A model generated the notes under the pieces. The model was not told where the DNA came from. It made no database searches and saw only the letters and a program-made list of their open reading frames with translations. Source: Sulfitobacter sp. F26204 (GTDB taxonomy: Bacteria > Pseudomonadota > Alphaproteobacteria > Rhodobacterales > Rhodobacteraceae). Taken from it: 64,000 nucleotides of DNA. Within the stretch, counting starts at the first letter, position 1, and every line of letters starts with the position of its first letter. The DNA lies in assembly GCF_026410305.1 (NCBI RefSeq), contig NZ_JAPMLQ010000002.1, positions 868,001 to 932,000 on the forward strand. The letters are read 5' to 3'. A program made the position numbers and the translations under genes. Shown here one piece after another: positions 8,006 through 15,539 of this stretch.

Positions 8006-8680
8006 TCATGTATTGAGGATGCTGCGCAAGGCCTTGATTTCTTCCTCGACGATACCATGACCCTCGCCGGGATAGATTTGTGTGGTGACATCAGCACCCA
8101 TATCGCTGAACGATTTCTGTGTTGTTTTCACACGAGCAAGCGGGATGTGCGGATCCCTCTCGTGACATCCCAGAAGCACGGGAGTTCCGTCCATTCGACC
8201 ATCGTAAACGAACTCTTTTTCTACATGATTATAGAGCGCTTGCTGTCGCGTGCCGGTGCCGTCCTTAGTCCCGACAAGACCACCCGAAAGCCCGGCAACA
8301 CCCGCAAAGCGCGTGCCTGCCCGCGCGGCATATTCCAGCGCAAGGCAGGCACCCTGGCTGAAGCCGAGAACGACAGTACGATCCGGCGAGATGCCTTCTT
8401 TGCCCAATTGCTGCGCGATATTTTCAATTACAGCCAAGGCCGACGACAACCCCGGCTCGTTGTTGGGCAAGGGGGCCAGAAAACTATCGGGCCACCATGA
8501 GTTGCCAGCGGCCTCGGGCGCGCGCACGGCGATGTCCGGCAGCCCCAGATGTTTGGCAAGGCGCAACATATCTTCTGGTGCGCCGCCCCGTCCATGCAAC
8601 ATGATCATGGCCAATCGCGCACGGGAAAGGGGGGCACCATCCGAGAGGAGGCGTCCTTGGCCATGTGGGTCATTGGTCAT
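8006..8680 (-). CDS. Alpha/beta-hydrolase, phospholipase/carboxylesterase family (MhqD-like)
   Basis: 224 residues. An oxyanion motif MLHGRGG lies near residue 28, the nucleophile motif GFSQGACLALEYAAR near 105, then the catalytic Asp (CHERDPHIP) and His (GEGHGI). Length and motifs fit the carboxylesterase/YpfH group. The start overlaps the stop of the upstream VOC dioxygenase gene by four bases. Pairing with an MhqO-like dioxygenase mirrors the Bacillus mhqNOD electrophile-resistance genes, where MhqD is the esterase; that functional link is inference. Confidence 0.88.
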   Translation of the reverse strand: MTNDPHGQGRLLSDGAPLSRARLAMIMLHGRGGAPEDMLRLAKHLGLPDIAVRAPEAAGNSWWPDSFLAPLPNNEPGLSSALAVIENIAQQLGKEGISPDRTVVLGFSQGACLALEYAARAGTRFAGVAGLSGGLVGTKDGTGTRQQALYNHVEKEFVYDGRMDGTPVLLGCHERDPHIPLARVKTTQKSFSDMGADVTTQIYPGEGHGIVEEEIKALRSILNT

Positions 8681-9633
8681 GTGGTTGTCCTTTTCGGGTT
8701 GGAGATCGAAGGCAGGATGCGTTCGATTCTGTCGCGCTGGGTTTCGTATTGGGCCGGGAGTTTTAGCGCTTGTCCCAGCGTTTCCATAGGTTCATCCGTG
8801 GTAAAACCGGGCGGATCGGTGGCAATTTCGAACAGGACACCACCGGGTTCGCGGAAATAGATTGCGTTGAAATACTGCCGGTCGATTTGCGGTGTCACAT
8901 CAAAACCCTGGCTGCGCAGGATCTCTTGCCAAGTCTTTTGGACATCGTCGTTTTCCGCCCGAAAGGCAACGTGATGAATGGTTCCGGCTCCCTGCCTGCC
9001 AATGGAGGCGGCATTTGATGTGATCAAATCAATGGCCGAACCGCGCCCGTGCCCCTTGGCCTGAAACCGATGACGTTTCACGCCGCCGTCGGTTTCTTCA
9101 CCGGCGCTGCTATAGCCGAAAACATCCGTTAACAGACGTGCAGTTCGGTCCGGCGCATCCAGCCATAGGGTGACGGAATGAAATCCGCCATCAACGGGTG
9201 TATCGTCGCCAGCCGCAAGGTCACCGGTTCCGCGATCCGTTTCAATCAGTTCGATCCGTAACCCGTCAGGATCGGTCAAAGCGATCATTTGTTCGCCAAA
9301 CCTCTCAGTCGGTCCGTCGAAATCAATTGCTGCCTCGGCAAAGGCCATCATCCAGGAATTCAGGCCACCTATTGGCACCGCATAGGCGACCGCGCTGGCC
9401 ATACCCGGTCCGGCGCGGCCAGGTCCGGCATCGACAAAGGGAAAGAACGTCAGGATGCTGCCCGGCTCGGCCTGTTTGTTGCCGTAATAAAGATGATAGG
9501 TGCCGGGATCGTCGAAATTCACGGTCTTTTTGACAAGCCGTTGCAGCATGGTACCGACATAGAAGTCGACGTTGCCCTGCGGTGGTCCGGAAATTGCAGT
9601 GACATGGTGAAGGCCCGGGATCGTCTGTGTCAT
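8677..9633 (-). CDS. Ring-cleaving dioxygenase of the VOC superfamily (MhqO-like), first copy
   Basis: 318 residues with two glyoxalase/VOC halves. The first opens with GLHHVTAISG and has YHLYYGN; the second has GGFHSVTLWL, TIHHVAFRAEND and FREPGGVLFEIATDPPGF. The His and Glu residues of these motifs are the metal ligands of type I extradiol dioxygenases. The MhqO/LinE group opens hydroquinone-type rings, and the real substrate here is unknown. It is coupled to the esterase gene downstream by a four-base overlap. A paralogue lies at 12031-12963. Confidence 0.88.
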   Translation of the reverse strand: MTQTIPGLHHVTAISGPPQGNVDFYVGTMLQRLVKKTVNFDDPGTYHLYYGNKQAEPGSILTFFPFVDAGPGRAGPGMASAVAYAVPIGGLNSWMMAFAEAAIDFDGPTERFGEQMIALTDPDGLRIELIETDRGTGDLAAGDDTPVDGGFHSVTLWLDAPDRTARLLTDVFGYSSAGEETDGGVKRHRFQAKGHGRGSAIDLITSNAASIGRQGAGTIHHVAFRAENDDVQKTWQEILRSQGFDVTPQIDRQYFNAIYFREPGGVLFEIATDPPGFTTDEPMETLGQALKLPAQYETQRDRIERILPSISNPKRTTT

Positions 9634-9661
9634 GACTGCACCCTTTCATATGGTTTGGTTT

Positions 9662-10624
9662 TCAAGGGAAATGAACACCGCCCTCAGCGCGGCGCGGCTT
9701 ACCGATATTGTCAGGTAACGGAATGAAATCCGCCTCATCCCCCGGCACAGTATCAAAGCGTCCTTTGGCCCATTCTTCCTTTGCGGCCTCGATCCTCTCT
9801 GGGCGTGAGGATACGAAGTTCCACCAGATATAGCGCGGACCTTCCATCGGTGCGCCGCCAAAGATCATGAACCGTGATGTTGTATGGGCGCGCACTGTGA
9901 TTGCATCACCAGGGCGCAACACCAGAAGCTGGCCTTTTTCAAAACGGTCTCCTGCAATCTCGATCTCGCCCGAAATCGTGTAAAGGGCGCGTTCCTCATA
10001 GTCGGCGTCGATGGGCATGTTGTGTCCTGCCTGCAATTCGACATCGCCGTAGAGGGTTTCTGATGCGGTTTGCAGGTTTGACGATTTGCCAAAGGCTTGG
10101 CCGGCGATAATACGGGCTTTTATGCCGTCGCTGTCGAACATCGGCAGTTCATCAGATCCATAGTGAATGAACTCCGGTGCGGATTCCTCCTGTGCTTCGG
10201 GCAGGGCCATCCAGGTCTGCAATCCGAACAGTTTTTGGCCGTGTTTTTTCCTTTCGTCAGACGTACGCTCGGAATGTACGATGCCTTTGCCCGCCCGCAT
10301 CCAGTTGACCGCACCTGGTTTGATGGTCTGTTCGGTTCCAAGTGAATCCCGGTGCAGGATTTCGCCCTCGAACAGATAGGTCAGCGTGGCAAGGTTGATA
10401 TGCGGGTGAGGACGCACGTCGATGCCCTGATCTGTCAGAAACTCGGCAGGGCCCATCTGATCGAAAAAGATGAATGGGCCAACCATCTGTCGCTTGGTTG
10501 AGGGCAGGGCGCGACGGACTTCCATTTCGCCCAGATCAACCGCACGGGGCACGATCAGGGTTTCGATTGCGTTGACGCCATCTCTGTCTCCGAGAACAGG
10601 GTCGGGGCAAGGGGAATAACTCAT
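9662..10624 (-). CDS. Pirin family protein
   Basis: 320 residues, bicupin pirin fold. The N-terminal cupin has FIFFDQMGPAEF and the metal-binding RPHPHINLATLTYLFEG motif with its conserved His pair, then HSER further on. The C-terminal part ends with the pirin_C hallmark MIFGGAPMEGPRYIWWNFVSS. Bacterial pirins are iron or quercetin-dioxygenase-like proteins; some destroy or sense quinones and flavonoids. Its place inside a quinone-reductase and ring-dioxygenase cluster fits that. An AAGGAGC ribosome site precedes the start. Confidence 0.92.
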   Translation of the reverse strand: MSYSPCPDPVLGDRDGVNAIETLIVPRAVDLGEMEVRRALPSTKRQMVGPFIFFDQMGPAEFLTDQGIDVRPHPHINLATLTYLFEGEILHRDSLGTEQTIKPGAVNWMRAGKGIVHSERTSDERKKHGQKLFGLQTWMALPEAQEESAPEFIHYGSDELPMFDSDGIKARIIAGQAFGKSSNLQTASETLYGDVELQAGHNMPIDADYEERALYTISGEIEIAGDRFEKGQLLVLRPGDAITVRAHTTSRFMIFGGAPMEGPRYIWWNFVSSRPERIEAAKEEWAKGRFDTVPGDEADFIPLPDNIGKPRRAEGGVHFP

Positions 10625-10875
10625 CTCATGCAGCTCCTTGTTTGTTTTTCTGAATTCCTAGCAGTAGCATATGTTGCCGCGCCCGTATCGACGCGGCAAC
10701 ACAAATGTAAACCGCCCGCCAATGGTCTGAGTGTAGCGACCTGTGGTCAAAACTTCGAGGCGTCCGCGCGCAGGGTCGTGTGGTTGACCCCTGCCGCCCG
10801 CAGCCATGGGCTGCGTGCGGGTATCGTACCTGTCGGTCACCGGTTTTGTGCCGACAGGGATTTGCGGGCTTCCCT
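10625..10875. other. Structured intergenic region between pirin and wrbA genes (several stem-loops)
   Basis: No gene seen in these 251 bases. Three clean inverted repeats stand out: GTTGCCGCG at 10673-10681 with CGCGGCAAC at 10692-10700, GGGTC at 10773-10777 with GACCC at 10786-10790, and CCTGTCGG at 10829-10836 with CCGACAGG at 10851-10858. A further GC-rich imperfect repeat lies at 10798-10820. None is followed by a run of T on either strand, so they are not ordinary rho-independent terminators. Confidence 0.5.
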
Positions 10876-11466
10876 TTAGGCCAGTTTGGCGGCCACTTCG
10901 ACAAGGCGGCGTGCCTGGTGACCGATGGCGGCTTTTGCGTCGTCAGAGAAAGCAGCACCCTGGGTATGGCTATAGCCATAGGGGTTGCCGCCAGTCTTGA
11001 AGATCACTTCATCCGTGTAACCGGGTGCCACGATGAATCCGCCCCAATGCATTGCTGTAATGTAAAAGGAACTCAGCGTGGTTTCCTGGCCGCCGTGATC
11101 GTTCTGCGCCGATGTCATTGCCGAAATCGGCTTGTTGGCCAGGCCACCCTTGCTCCAGACACCACCAAGCGTGTCGATGAAGGCGCGCATCTGGCTGGCC
11201 ATCACGCCAAAGCGTGTTCCGGCAGAGATGAGATAGGCATTGGCCCATTCCATATCTTCGGCAGTGGCGTGGGGGATGTCAGCGGTGGCTTCGGCATGGG
11301 CCTTCCACGCGTCCTGACTGTTCACCGCTGCGGCAGGGGCGGTTTCAGGTGCCTTGAGAAGACGCACCTCAGCGCCCGCGACCTTTGCCGCCTCGGCAGC
11401 AATGGTCGCCATCTGATGATTGGTACCGTAGCTTGAATAATAGATGATTGCGAGCTTAACAGTCAT
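10876..11466 (-). CDS. wrbA: NAD(P)H:quinone oxidoreductase, WrbA type IV
   Basis: 196 residues, the usual WrbA length. The flavodoxin-like N-terminus has [14 protein letters not shown] (FMN phosphate loop), then [22 protein letters not shown] and the C-terminal PYGYSHTQG motif specific to WrbA. It reduces quinones by two electrons and so avoids semiquinones. The ORF stays open to 11604, but ATG 11466 has a GGAG ribosome site and gives the family N-terminus. Part of the leftward quinone-defence group with DoxX upstream and pirin downstream. Confidence 0.93.
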   Translation of the reverse strand: MTVKLAIIYYSSYGTNHQMATIAAEAAKVAGAEVRLLKAPETAPAAAVNSQDAWKAHAEATADIPHATAEDMEWANAYLISAGTRFGVMASQMRAFIDTLGGVWSKGGLANKPISAMTSAQNDHGGQETTLSSFYITAMHWGGFIVAPGYTDEVIFKTGGNPYGYSHTQGAAFSDDAKAAIGHQARRLVEVAAKLA

Positions 11467-11564
11467 GGGATTTCTCCTGTTTTTGGTGGATGGGTTGAGG
11501 TTGTGTGAAGTATAGGCTGACCACTGGATGCCGACCCGATTGCGGGTTTCGTTGTTTGTGCCCT

Positions 11565-11963
11565 TCAGTTTGAACGCCGGTTGCGAATGGCGTCGAGACT
11601 CCATGGGCCAGGGCCGGCAAAGACAATGTAAAGAAAGACAAAGCAGAACAGGATCGCGGCAGCGCCGTTATTGATGGAAGGAAAGAAGCTTTGCGGCGCA
11701 TGTGCGATGAAATAGGCCACAGCCATCAAGCCCGAACAAACAAAAGCGGCTTGGCGGGTAAACAGGCCAACAAGCAGCAAGCCACCGCCGACCAGTTCGA
11801 TCACACCAGCGATCCACGACAATGTAAACGCATCGGGAGCCCGATTTTGCGGAAAACCCAGGATCTTGTCCGTGCCGTATGAAAACAGGACGAGGGCCGC
11901 AATGATGCGCAACAGGCTCAGCATGCGTGGCGTCCAGACGGTTTCGAGGTTGTGGGCATTCAT
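11565..11963 (-). CDS. DoxX family inner-membrane protein
   Basis: 132 residues with four predicted membrane helices. DoxX features are visible: [20 protein letters not shown] in the first helix, then [21 protein letters not shown] and [19 protein letters not shown], ending in the [10 protein letters not shown] motif. An AAGGA ribosome site precedes the start. DoxX proteins are linked with redox and quinone stress in several bacteria; here the neighbours (WrbA and VOC dioxygenases) agree. The exact function is not known. Confidence 0.9.
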   Translation of the reverse strand: MNAHNLETVWTPRMLSLLRIIAALVLFSYGTDKILGFPQNRAPDAFTLSWIAGVIELVGGGLLLVGLFTRQAAFVCSGLMAVAYFIAHAPQSFFPSINNGAAAILFCFVFLYIVFAGPGPWSLDAIRNRRSN

Positions 11964-12030
11964 GTCGGGTTCCTTTCATTTTTCCGAAAACGGACCGGCG
12001 CTGCGCGCGTGGCAACACCGTTCCAAAGCA

Positions 12031-12963
12031 TCAGTCCGTGATGACCGACAGTGTTTTCTCCAACTGCGGGCGCAGGTGGGCGTGTTGGTCGGGAAGCTTT
12101 AGAGCTTGGCCCAGATGGGCCAGGTCCTCGTCCCGATCAAAGCCGGGTTCGTTTGTTGCAATTTCAAAGAGAACTCCGCCGGGCGTGCGAAAGTAGATCG
12201 CCCAAAAGTAGTCCCGGTCAATGACAGGAGTGACATGGGCCCCTGCTGCGAGCAGTGCCTTGCGTACTTCTGCCTGTACTTCGCGATTCTCTACCGCAAA
12301 GGCGACGTGGTGAACAGAGCCTGCTCCCTCGCGGGCCGGTGCGGCACCAGGAAGCACCTCAATATCTATAATGTCGGCTCCATTGCCGTTCTCAAGACCC
12401 ATGCGGATCAGCGCACCTTCCCGATCAATTTCTTGATACCCCATGAAGGTCAGAAGCCTGGCCGTGGCCGCGCCATCACGCAGCCGCATGGTGACACCGC
12501 GAAAGCCATGGACACCCTTGTCGGTCGGAACGGGACCGTCGGCATAGGGCGGACGTGCATCTCCTGATACTTCGACAAGTGCAAAGCCATCGCCGTCAGG
12601 ACCCGCAAACCGAAGCCGCTTCTCCCCGAACTGTATCACCTCTTCGAGGCCATCAACCCCCGCGAGGGCAAGTCGATCACGCCAATAGGGGAGCGCGTTT
12701 TCAGGCACTGCAAAGGCCGTTTCGCTGACTTCGCCTGTGCCGCGGCGGCCCTTCACGATATGTGGGAAAGGAAAATAGGTCATTACAGATCCCGGGGTAC
12801 CGGTCGCGTCGCCGTAATATAGGTGATAGACATCCGGTGCATCAAAGTTGACTGTTTTCTTGACCCGGCGCATGCCGAGCAGCTTGGTAAAGAAATCGTT
12901 ATTTTCCTGTGCATCCGCGGCCATTGATGTGACGTGGTGCAGGCCTTTGATCTGGGTGAGCAT
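12031..12963 (-). CDS. Ring-cleaving dioxygenase of the VOC superfamily (MhqO-like), second copy
   Basis: 310 residues, same architecture as the protein at 8677-9633: GLHHVTSMA at the N-terminus, VKKTVNFDAPDVYHLYYGD, a second half with GFRGVTMRL, SVHHVAFAVEN and FRTPGGVLFEIATNEPGF. The two paralogues share the long family motifs but differ widely elsewhere, so this is not a recent duplication. It is the first gene of the leftward cluster, divergent from the LysR gene by about 110 bases, and is the most likely direct target of that regulator. Confidence 0.88.
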   Translation of the reverse strand: MLTQIKGLHHVTSMAADAQENNDFFTKLLGMRRVKKTVNFDAPDVYHLYYGDATGTPGSVMTYFPFPHIVKGRRGTGEVSETAFAVPENALPYWRDRLALAGVDGLEEVIQFGEKRLRFAGPDGDGFALVEVSGDARPPYADGPVPTDKGVHGFRGVTMRLRDGAATARLLTFMGYQEIDREGALIRMGLENGNGADIIDIEVLPGAAPAREGAGSVHHVAFAVENREVQAEVRKALLAAGAHVTPVIDRDYFWAIYFRTPGGVLFEIATNEPGFDRDEDLAHLGQALKLPDQHAHLRPQLEKTLSVITD

Positions 12964-13031
12964 GACGGGCTCCTTCCTGGCTTATGTTGCTTGCTCAAGA
13001 CATAGGGCATCCAATCATTTAGCAGAATAGG

Positions 13032-13067
13032 TATAATATTGCATTGACTGTTGCAGTATGCGTAATA
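13032..13067. promoter_or_regulatory. Dyad in the VOC dioxygenase-lysR divergent region
   Basis: GCAT at 13041-13044 and ATGC at 13058-13061 form an inverted repeat around 13 bases, with flanking TT and TAA extending the symmetry imperfectly. This resembles the spaced dyads bound by LysR-type regulators in divergent promoters. A TATAAT sequence lies at 13032-13037, but I find no good -35 partner on the plus strand. Assignment is by position and symmetry only. Confidence 0.35.
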
Positions 13068-13075
13068 ATGAGATC

Positions 13076-13975
13076 ATGGGTGAACTGGAATCTATTCGCG
13101 TCTTTCTCGCTGTGGCTGAACTGGAAAGTTTTGCCGGTGCGGCACGCCAGCTTGGCATGACGCCTGCCTCTGTCACGCGCACGGTTGCGGCGCTTGAGGA
13201 CAGGTTGAACCTGCAATTGCTGGTGCGCACGACACGGCGGGTTTCGTTGACATCTGCAGGGGCGCTTTATGCTGCACGGGTGACGCCACTGGCAAAGGGT
13301 CTGGCATCTGCCGTCGAAGAGACACGCGAGGCGCAGGGCATGACAGCGGGTCGTATCCGGATCAGTGCGCCCATTTCACTAGGGCTCGAGGTGCTGCCCA
13401 CTGTCCTGACGCAATTCGCAACACTGCACCCCAAGACCCATGTCGCAGTAAGCCTGTCTGACAGGTTCGTTGATATAGTCGAAGAAGATTTCGATCTGGC
13501 CATCCGGGTTTCAGGACCGCCGAATGACAAATCAACCATCTGGCGCAAGATTTGCAAGGTCCCGCGCGTCCTTGTCGCCTCGGCTGATTATGGCGCTGTA
13601 AAGGGGCTGCCAGATTCGCCCGATGATCTGCACCGGTTTGACTGTCTCAGCTATGATGCTGAAACACGGGAAGAGACCTGGGAACTGTCCAAAGGCGGAT
13701 CCCATCGCAGTCACAAAGTTGACGGGACTTTCAGTGTCAATAACGGCGATCTGTTGGCGAAACTTGCGTTGAACGGAGAAGGTATTGCCCTGTTGCCGCG
13801 TTTTATTGTCGCCGCAGATCTGGACGCGGGCCGGCTGATTGAGGTTTTGCCTGACTGGTCGATTTCCGAAATCTGGCTAACGCTTTATTATCCGCCCTAT
13901 AATCGGTTGCCTCTGCGGGTGGCGACGTTCTCCGACTTCTTTGAAACCCATGTGAAAGAGACCTGCAAACTGTGA
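13076..13975 (+). CDS. LysR-family transcriptional regulator
   Basis: 299 residues. The N-terminal winged helix-turn-helix reads ESIRVFLAVAELESFAGAARQL then MTPASVTRTVAALEDRL. A substrate-binding domain follows, with GRIRISAPISLGLEVLPTVL and the later DFDLAIRVSGPPNDKSTIWR. Start 13076 gives the normal LysR N-terminus; an in-frame ATG at 13058 would add six residues and neither has a strong ribosome site. It is divergent from the dioxygenase-DoxX-WrbA-pirin genes, so I infer that it controls them in response to a quinone-like ligand. Confidence 0.9.
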   Translation: MGELESIRVFLAVAELESFAGAARQLGMTPASVTRTVAALEDRLNLQLLVRTTRRVSLTSAGALYAARVTPLAKGLASAVEETREAQGMTAGRIRISAPISLGLEVLPTVLTQFATLHPKTHVAVSLSDRFVDIVEEDFDLAIRVSGPPNDKSTIWRKICKVPRVLVASADYGAVKGLPDSPDDLHRFDCLSYDAETREETWELSKGGSHRSHKVDGTFSVNNGDLLAKLALNGEGIALLPRFIVAADLDAGRLIEVLPDWSISEIWLTLYYPPYNRLPLRVATFSDFFETHVKETCKL

Positions 13976-13985
13976 AAAGGATATG

Positions 13986-14021
13986 CCGCTTCTCACTGCC
14001 ATGAGGGGCAGCCAAGAGCGG
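13986..14021 (+). terminator. Possible terminator hairpin after lysR
   Basis: CCGCT at 13986-13990 pairs with AGCGG at 14017-14021, and CTGCC pairs with GGCAG inside. It lies 11 bases after the lysR stop and before the convergent xthA gene. There is no real T run, so efficiency is doubtful. Confidence 0.35.
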
Positions 14022-14059
14022 TATTCATGCCAATCTGTGCCCTCTAATGACAGGGTCGT

Positions 14060-14842
14060 CTAGAAATCCAGTTCGATCCAGACTGGTACATGGTCCGAAG
14101 GTTTTTCCAAGGCCCGAATCTCTTTGTCGATCTGACAGTCGCGCAGCCAATCTGCCACGGCTGGACTAAGCAGGAAATGGTCGATGCGGATGCCGTTGTT
14201 GCGATTCCAGGCACCAGCCTGATAGTCCCAGAAACTATAGTGTCCTGGCCCCTGTGTGCGGGCGCGGAATGCATCGGTCAGACCGAGGTTCACCAATTTG
14301 CGCCAGGCAGCGCGTGATTGCGGGCGAAACAGCGCATCCTCACGCCAACTGTCGGGCTTTGCTGCATCTTCAGCCTGGGGAATGATGTTATAGTCGCCTG
14401 CCATCAAGAATGGAGTTTCGGCCTTCAAGAGTGTCTTGGCCCGATCCTGCAGGCGTTCCATCCAGGCCAGCTTGTAGTCGTATTTCGGACCAGGAGCTGG
14501 GTTGCCGTTGGGCAGGTACAGCCCGCAGATCCGCAGGGCATCCCTTTCGCCGATCACGGTGGCCTCGATCCAGCGCGCCTGCACGTCGCTGTCATCACCC
14601 GGCAGACCTCTTGTGACATCTTCGAGGGGATATTTGGACAGGATCGCAACACCGTTGAATGATTTCTGACCATGGGTGTGCACGTTATAGCCGCGCTCTT
14701 CGAAGATGTCGGACGGAAATGTCTCATCAACCGATTTTATTTCCTGCAACAGGACCACATCCGGTTGGGCAGAGTCCAGCCAGGCGGGCAGGGCGTCAAT
14801 GCGGGCTTTGATCCCGTTGATGTTGAAGGTTGCGATCTTCAT
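14060..14842 (-). CDS. xthA: Exodeoxyribonuclease III (AP endonuclease)
   Basis: 260 residues of the exonuclease III fold. Motifs visible: MKIATFNINGIKARI at the start, QPDVVLLQEIKS with the metal-binding Glu, the GDYNIIPQ motif, and the C-terminal IRIDHFLLS and KPSDHVPVW, which hold the catalytic Asp-His pair. It repairs abasic sites and 3' blocks in DNA. The first ATG in frame is at 14857, but the family N-terminus begins at 14842. It converges with the LysR gene. Confidence 0.95.
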   Translation of the reverse strand: MKIATFNINGIKARIDALPAWLDSAQPDVVLLQEIKSVDETFPSDIFEERGYNVHTHGQKSFNGVAILSKYPLEDVTRGLPGDDSDVQARWIEATVIGERDALRICGLYLPNGNPAPGPKYDYKLAWMERLQDRAKTLLKAETPFLMAGDYNIIPQAEDAAKPDSWREDALFRPQSRAAWRKLVNLGLTDAFRARTQGPGHYSFWDYQAGAWNRNNGIRIDHFLLSPAVADWLRDCQIDKEIRALEKPSDHVPVWIELDF

Positions 14843-15181
14843 CTTCGTCTCCGCCAAATCCCGTTACGCGTCAGATCCCGCTAGTAGCCCGCTTCACCTT
14901 AGGGTGATTCTCATCGGGCTAAATCAACTTTTGGTTGCACATGTCCACCAGTTTGTAGGGAAACAGTCGCGGTCACTTACTGTGTGTAACTCTTTTGTTT
15001 ACTGTGGAAAACCCTCATTTATCGTCCAGGGTCGCGCTACTGTGGCCGGAGGTCAATGTGTGTGATCTTGTGGACAAAAGAAAGTCGAAAAAATTCCATT
15101 TGGCAGAACGATTTTGACGGGCAACGCTGAGTTTGCTGCAACTTATGATTGCGGTTTTTCACATCCAAAAGGAGTATAACC
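14843..15181. other. 339-base intergenic region between xthA and the repeat-peptide gene
   Basis: No coding sequence is supported here. A hairpin is visible: TAGCCCG at 14885-14891 pairs with CGGGCTA at 14915-14921, with CACC and GGTG pairing inside the loop. The right half (about 14990-15180) is AT-rich and must hold the promoter of the gene at 15182. I could not find a -35/-10 pair with correct spacing. An AAGGAG ribosome site sits just before 15182. Confidence 0.5.
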
Positions 15182-15466
15182 ATGACAGCACTTGCACGTT
15201 CTTCCGTATTTGCCGCCTCACGAACAGCCGATGCCCATAGCATTGACTCTGGTGCAGGGGTGGAGATGTTCAGTTCCGGATCGCTCGCTTCTACTGCTGA
15301 TATGATGGCGGGGGACGGTCTTGAGATGTTCACCTGCAGCGTCCTGGGCGCAGGGGCTGACGTGATGGACGGTGACAAGGTGGAAATGTTCACTTGTAGC
15401 GTACTTAACATGCGATCCGCAGTTATGGATGGTGACCAGACAGGGCTGTATACCTGCAGCGTCTGA
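15182..15466 (+). CDS. 94-residue tandem-repeat protein with TCSV motifs, possible peptide precursor
   Basis: A strong AAGGAG ribosome site fixes the start. After about 25 residues the protein is built of 20-residue repeats at 26-45, 46-65, 66-85 and a final part unit 86-94. Aligned motifs are VEMFSSGSL, LEMFTCSVL, VEMFTCSVL and GLYTCSV, each full unit ending in an acidic M-x-G-D linker (MAGD, MDGD, MDGD). Cysteines fall at 52, 72 and 92; the first unit has Ser32 there. No signal peptide or membrane segment. I believe this matches a small Rhodobacterales family of unknown function (perhaps DUF6749), unverified. Repeated Cys/Ser/Thr cores and acidic spacers resemble multi-core RiPP precursors, but no known maturase is adjacent, so this is a hypothesis. 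Confidence 0.85.
   Translation: MTALARSSVFAASRTADAHSIDSGAGVEMFSSGSLASTADMMAGDGLEMFTCSVLGAGADVMDGDKVEMFTCSVLNMRSAVMDGDQTGLYTCSV
15256..15466 (+). repeat. Coding tandem repeat, 60-base period
   Basis: The 3' three quarters of the gene consists of 60-base units at about 15257-15316, 15317-15376 and 15377-15436, with a half unit to the stop. Protein repeats are better conserved than the DNA: the two TTCAC(C/T)TG(C/T)AGCGT segments differ mostly at third positions. That suggests selection on the peptide and not a recent DNA duplication. Confidence 0.8.
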
Positions 15467-15539
15467 TCATCTTGTCACGTTCCAACGGGTCCAGTGAATT
15501 GATGCTGGACCTGTTCAATCCCCCGAAATCAGGCTTGCC

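Noticed and set aside
15067-15101. CTTG and CCATTT boxes resembling an alphaproteobacterial heat-shock promoter before the repeat-peptide gene
   Set aside because: The gap between the boxes is about 25 bases, too long for the RpoH consensus.
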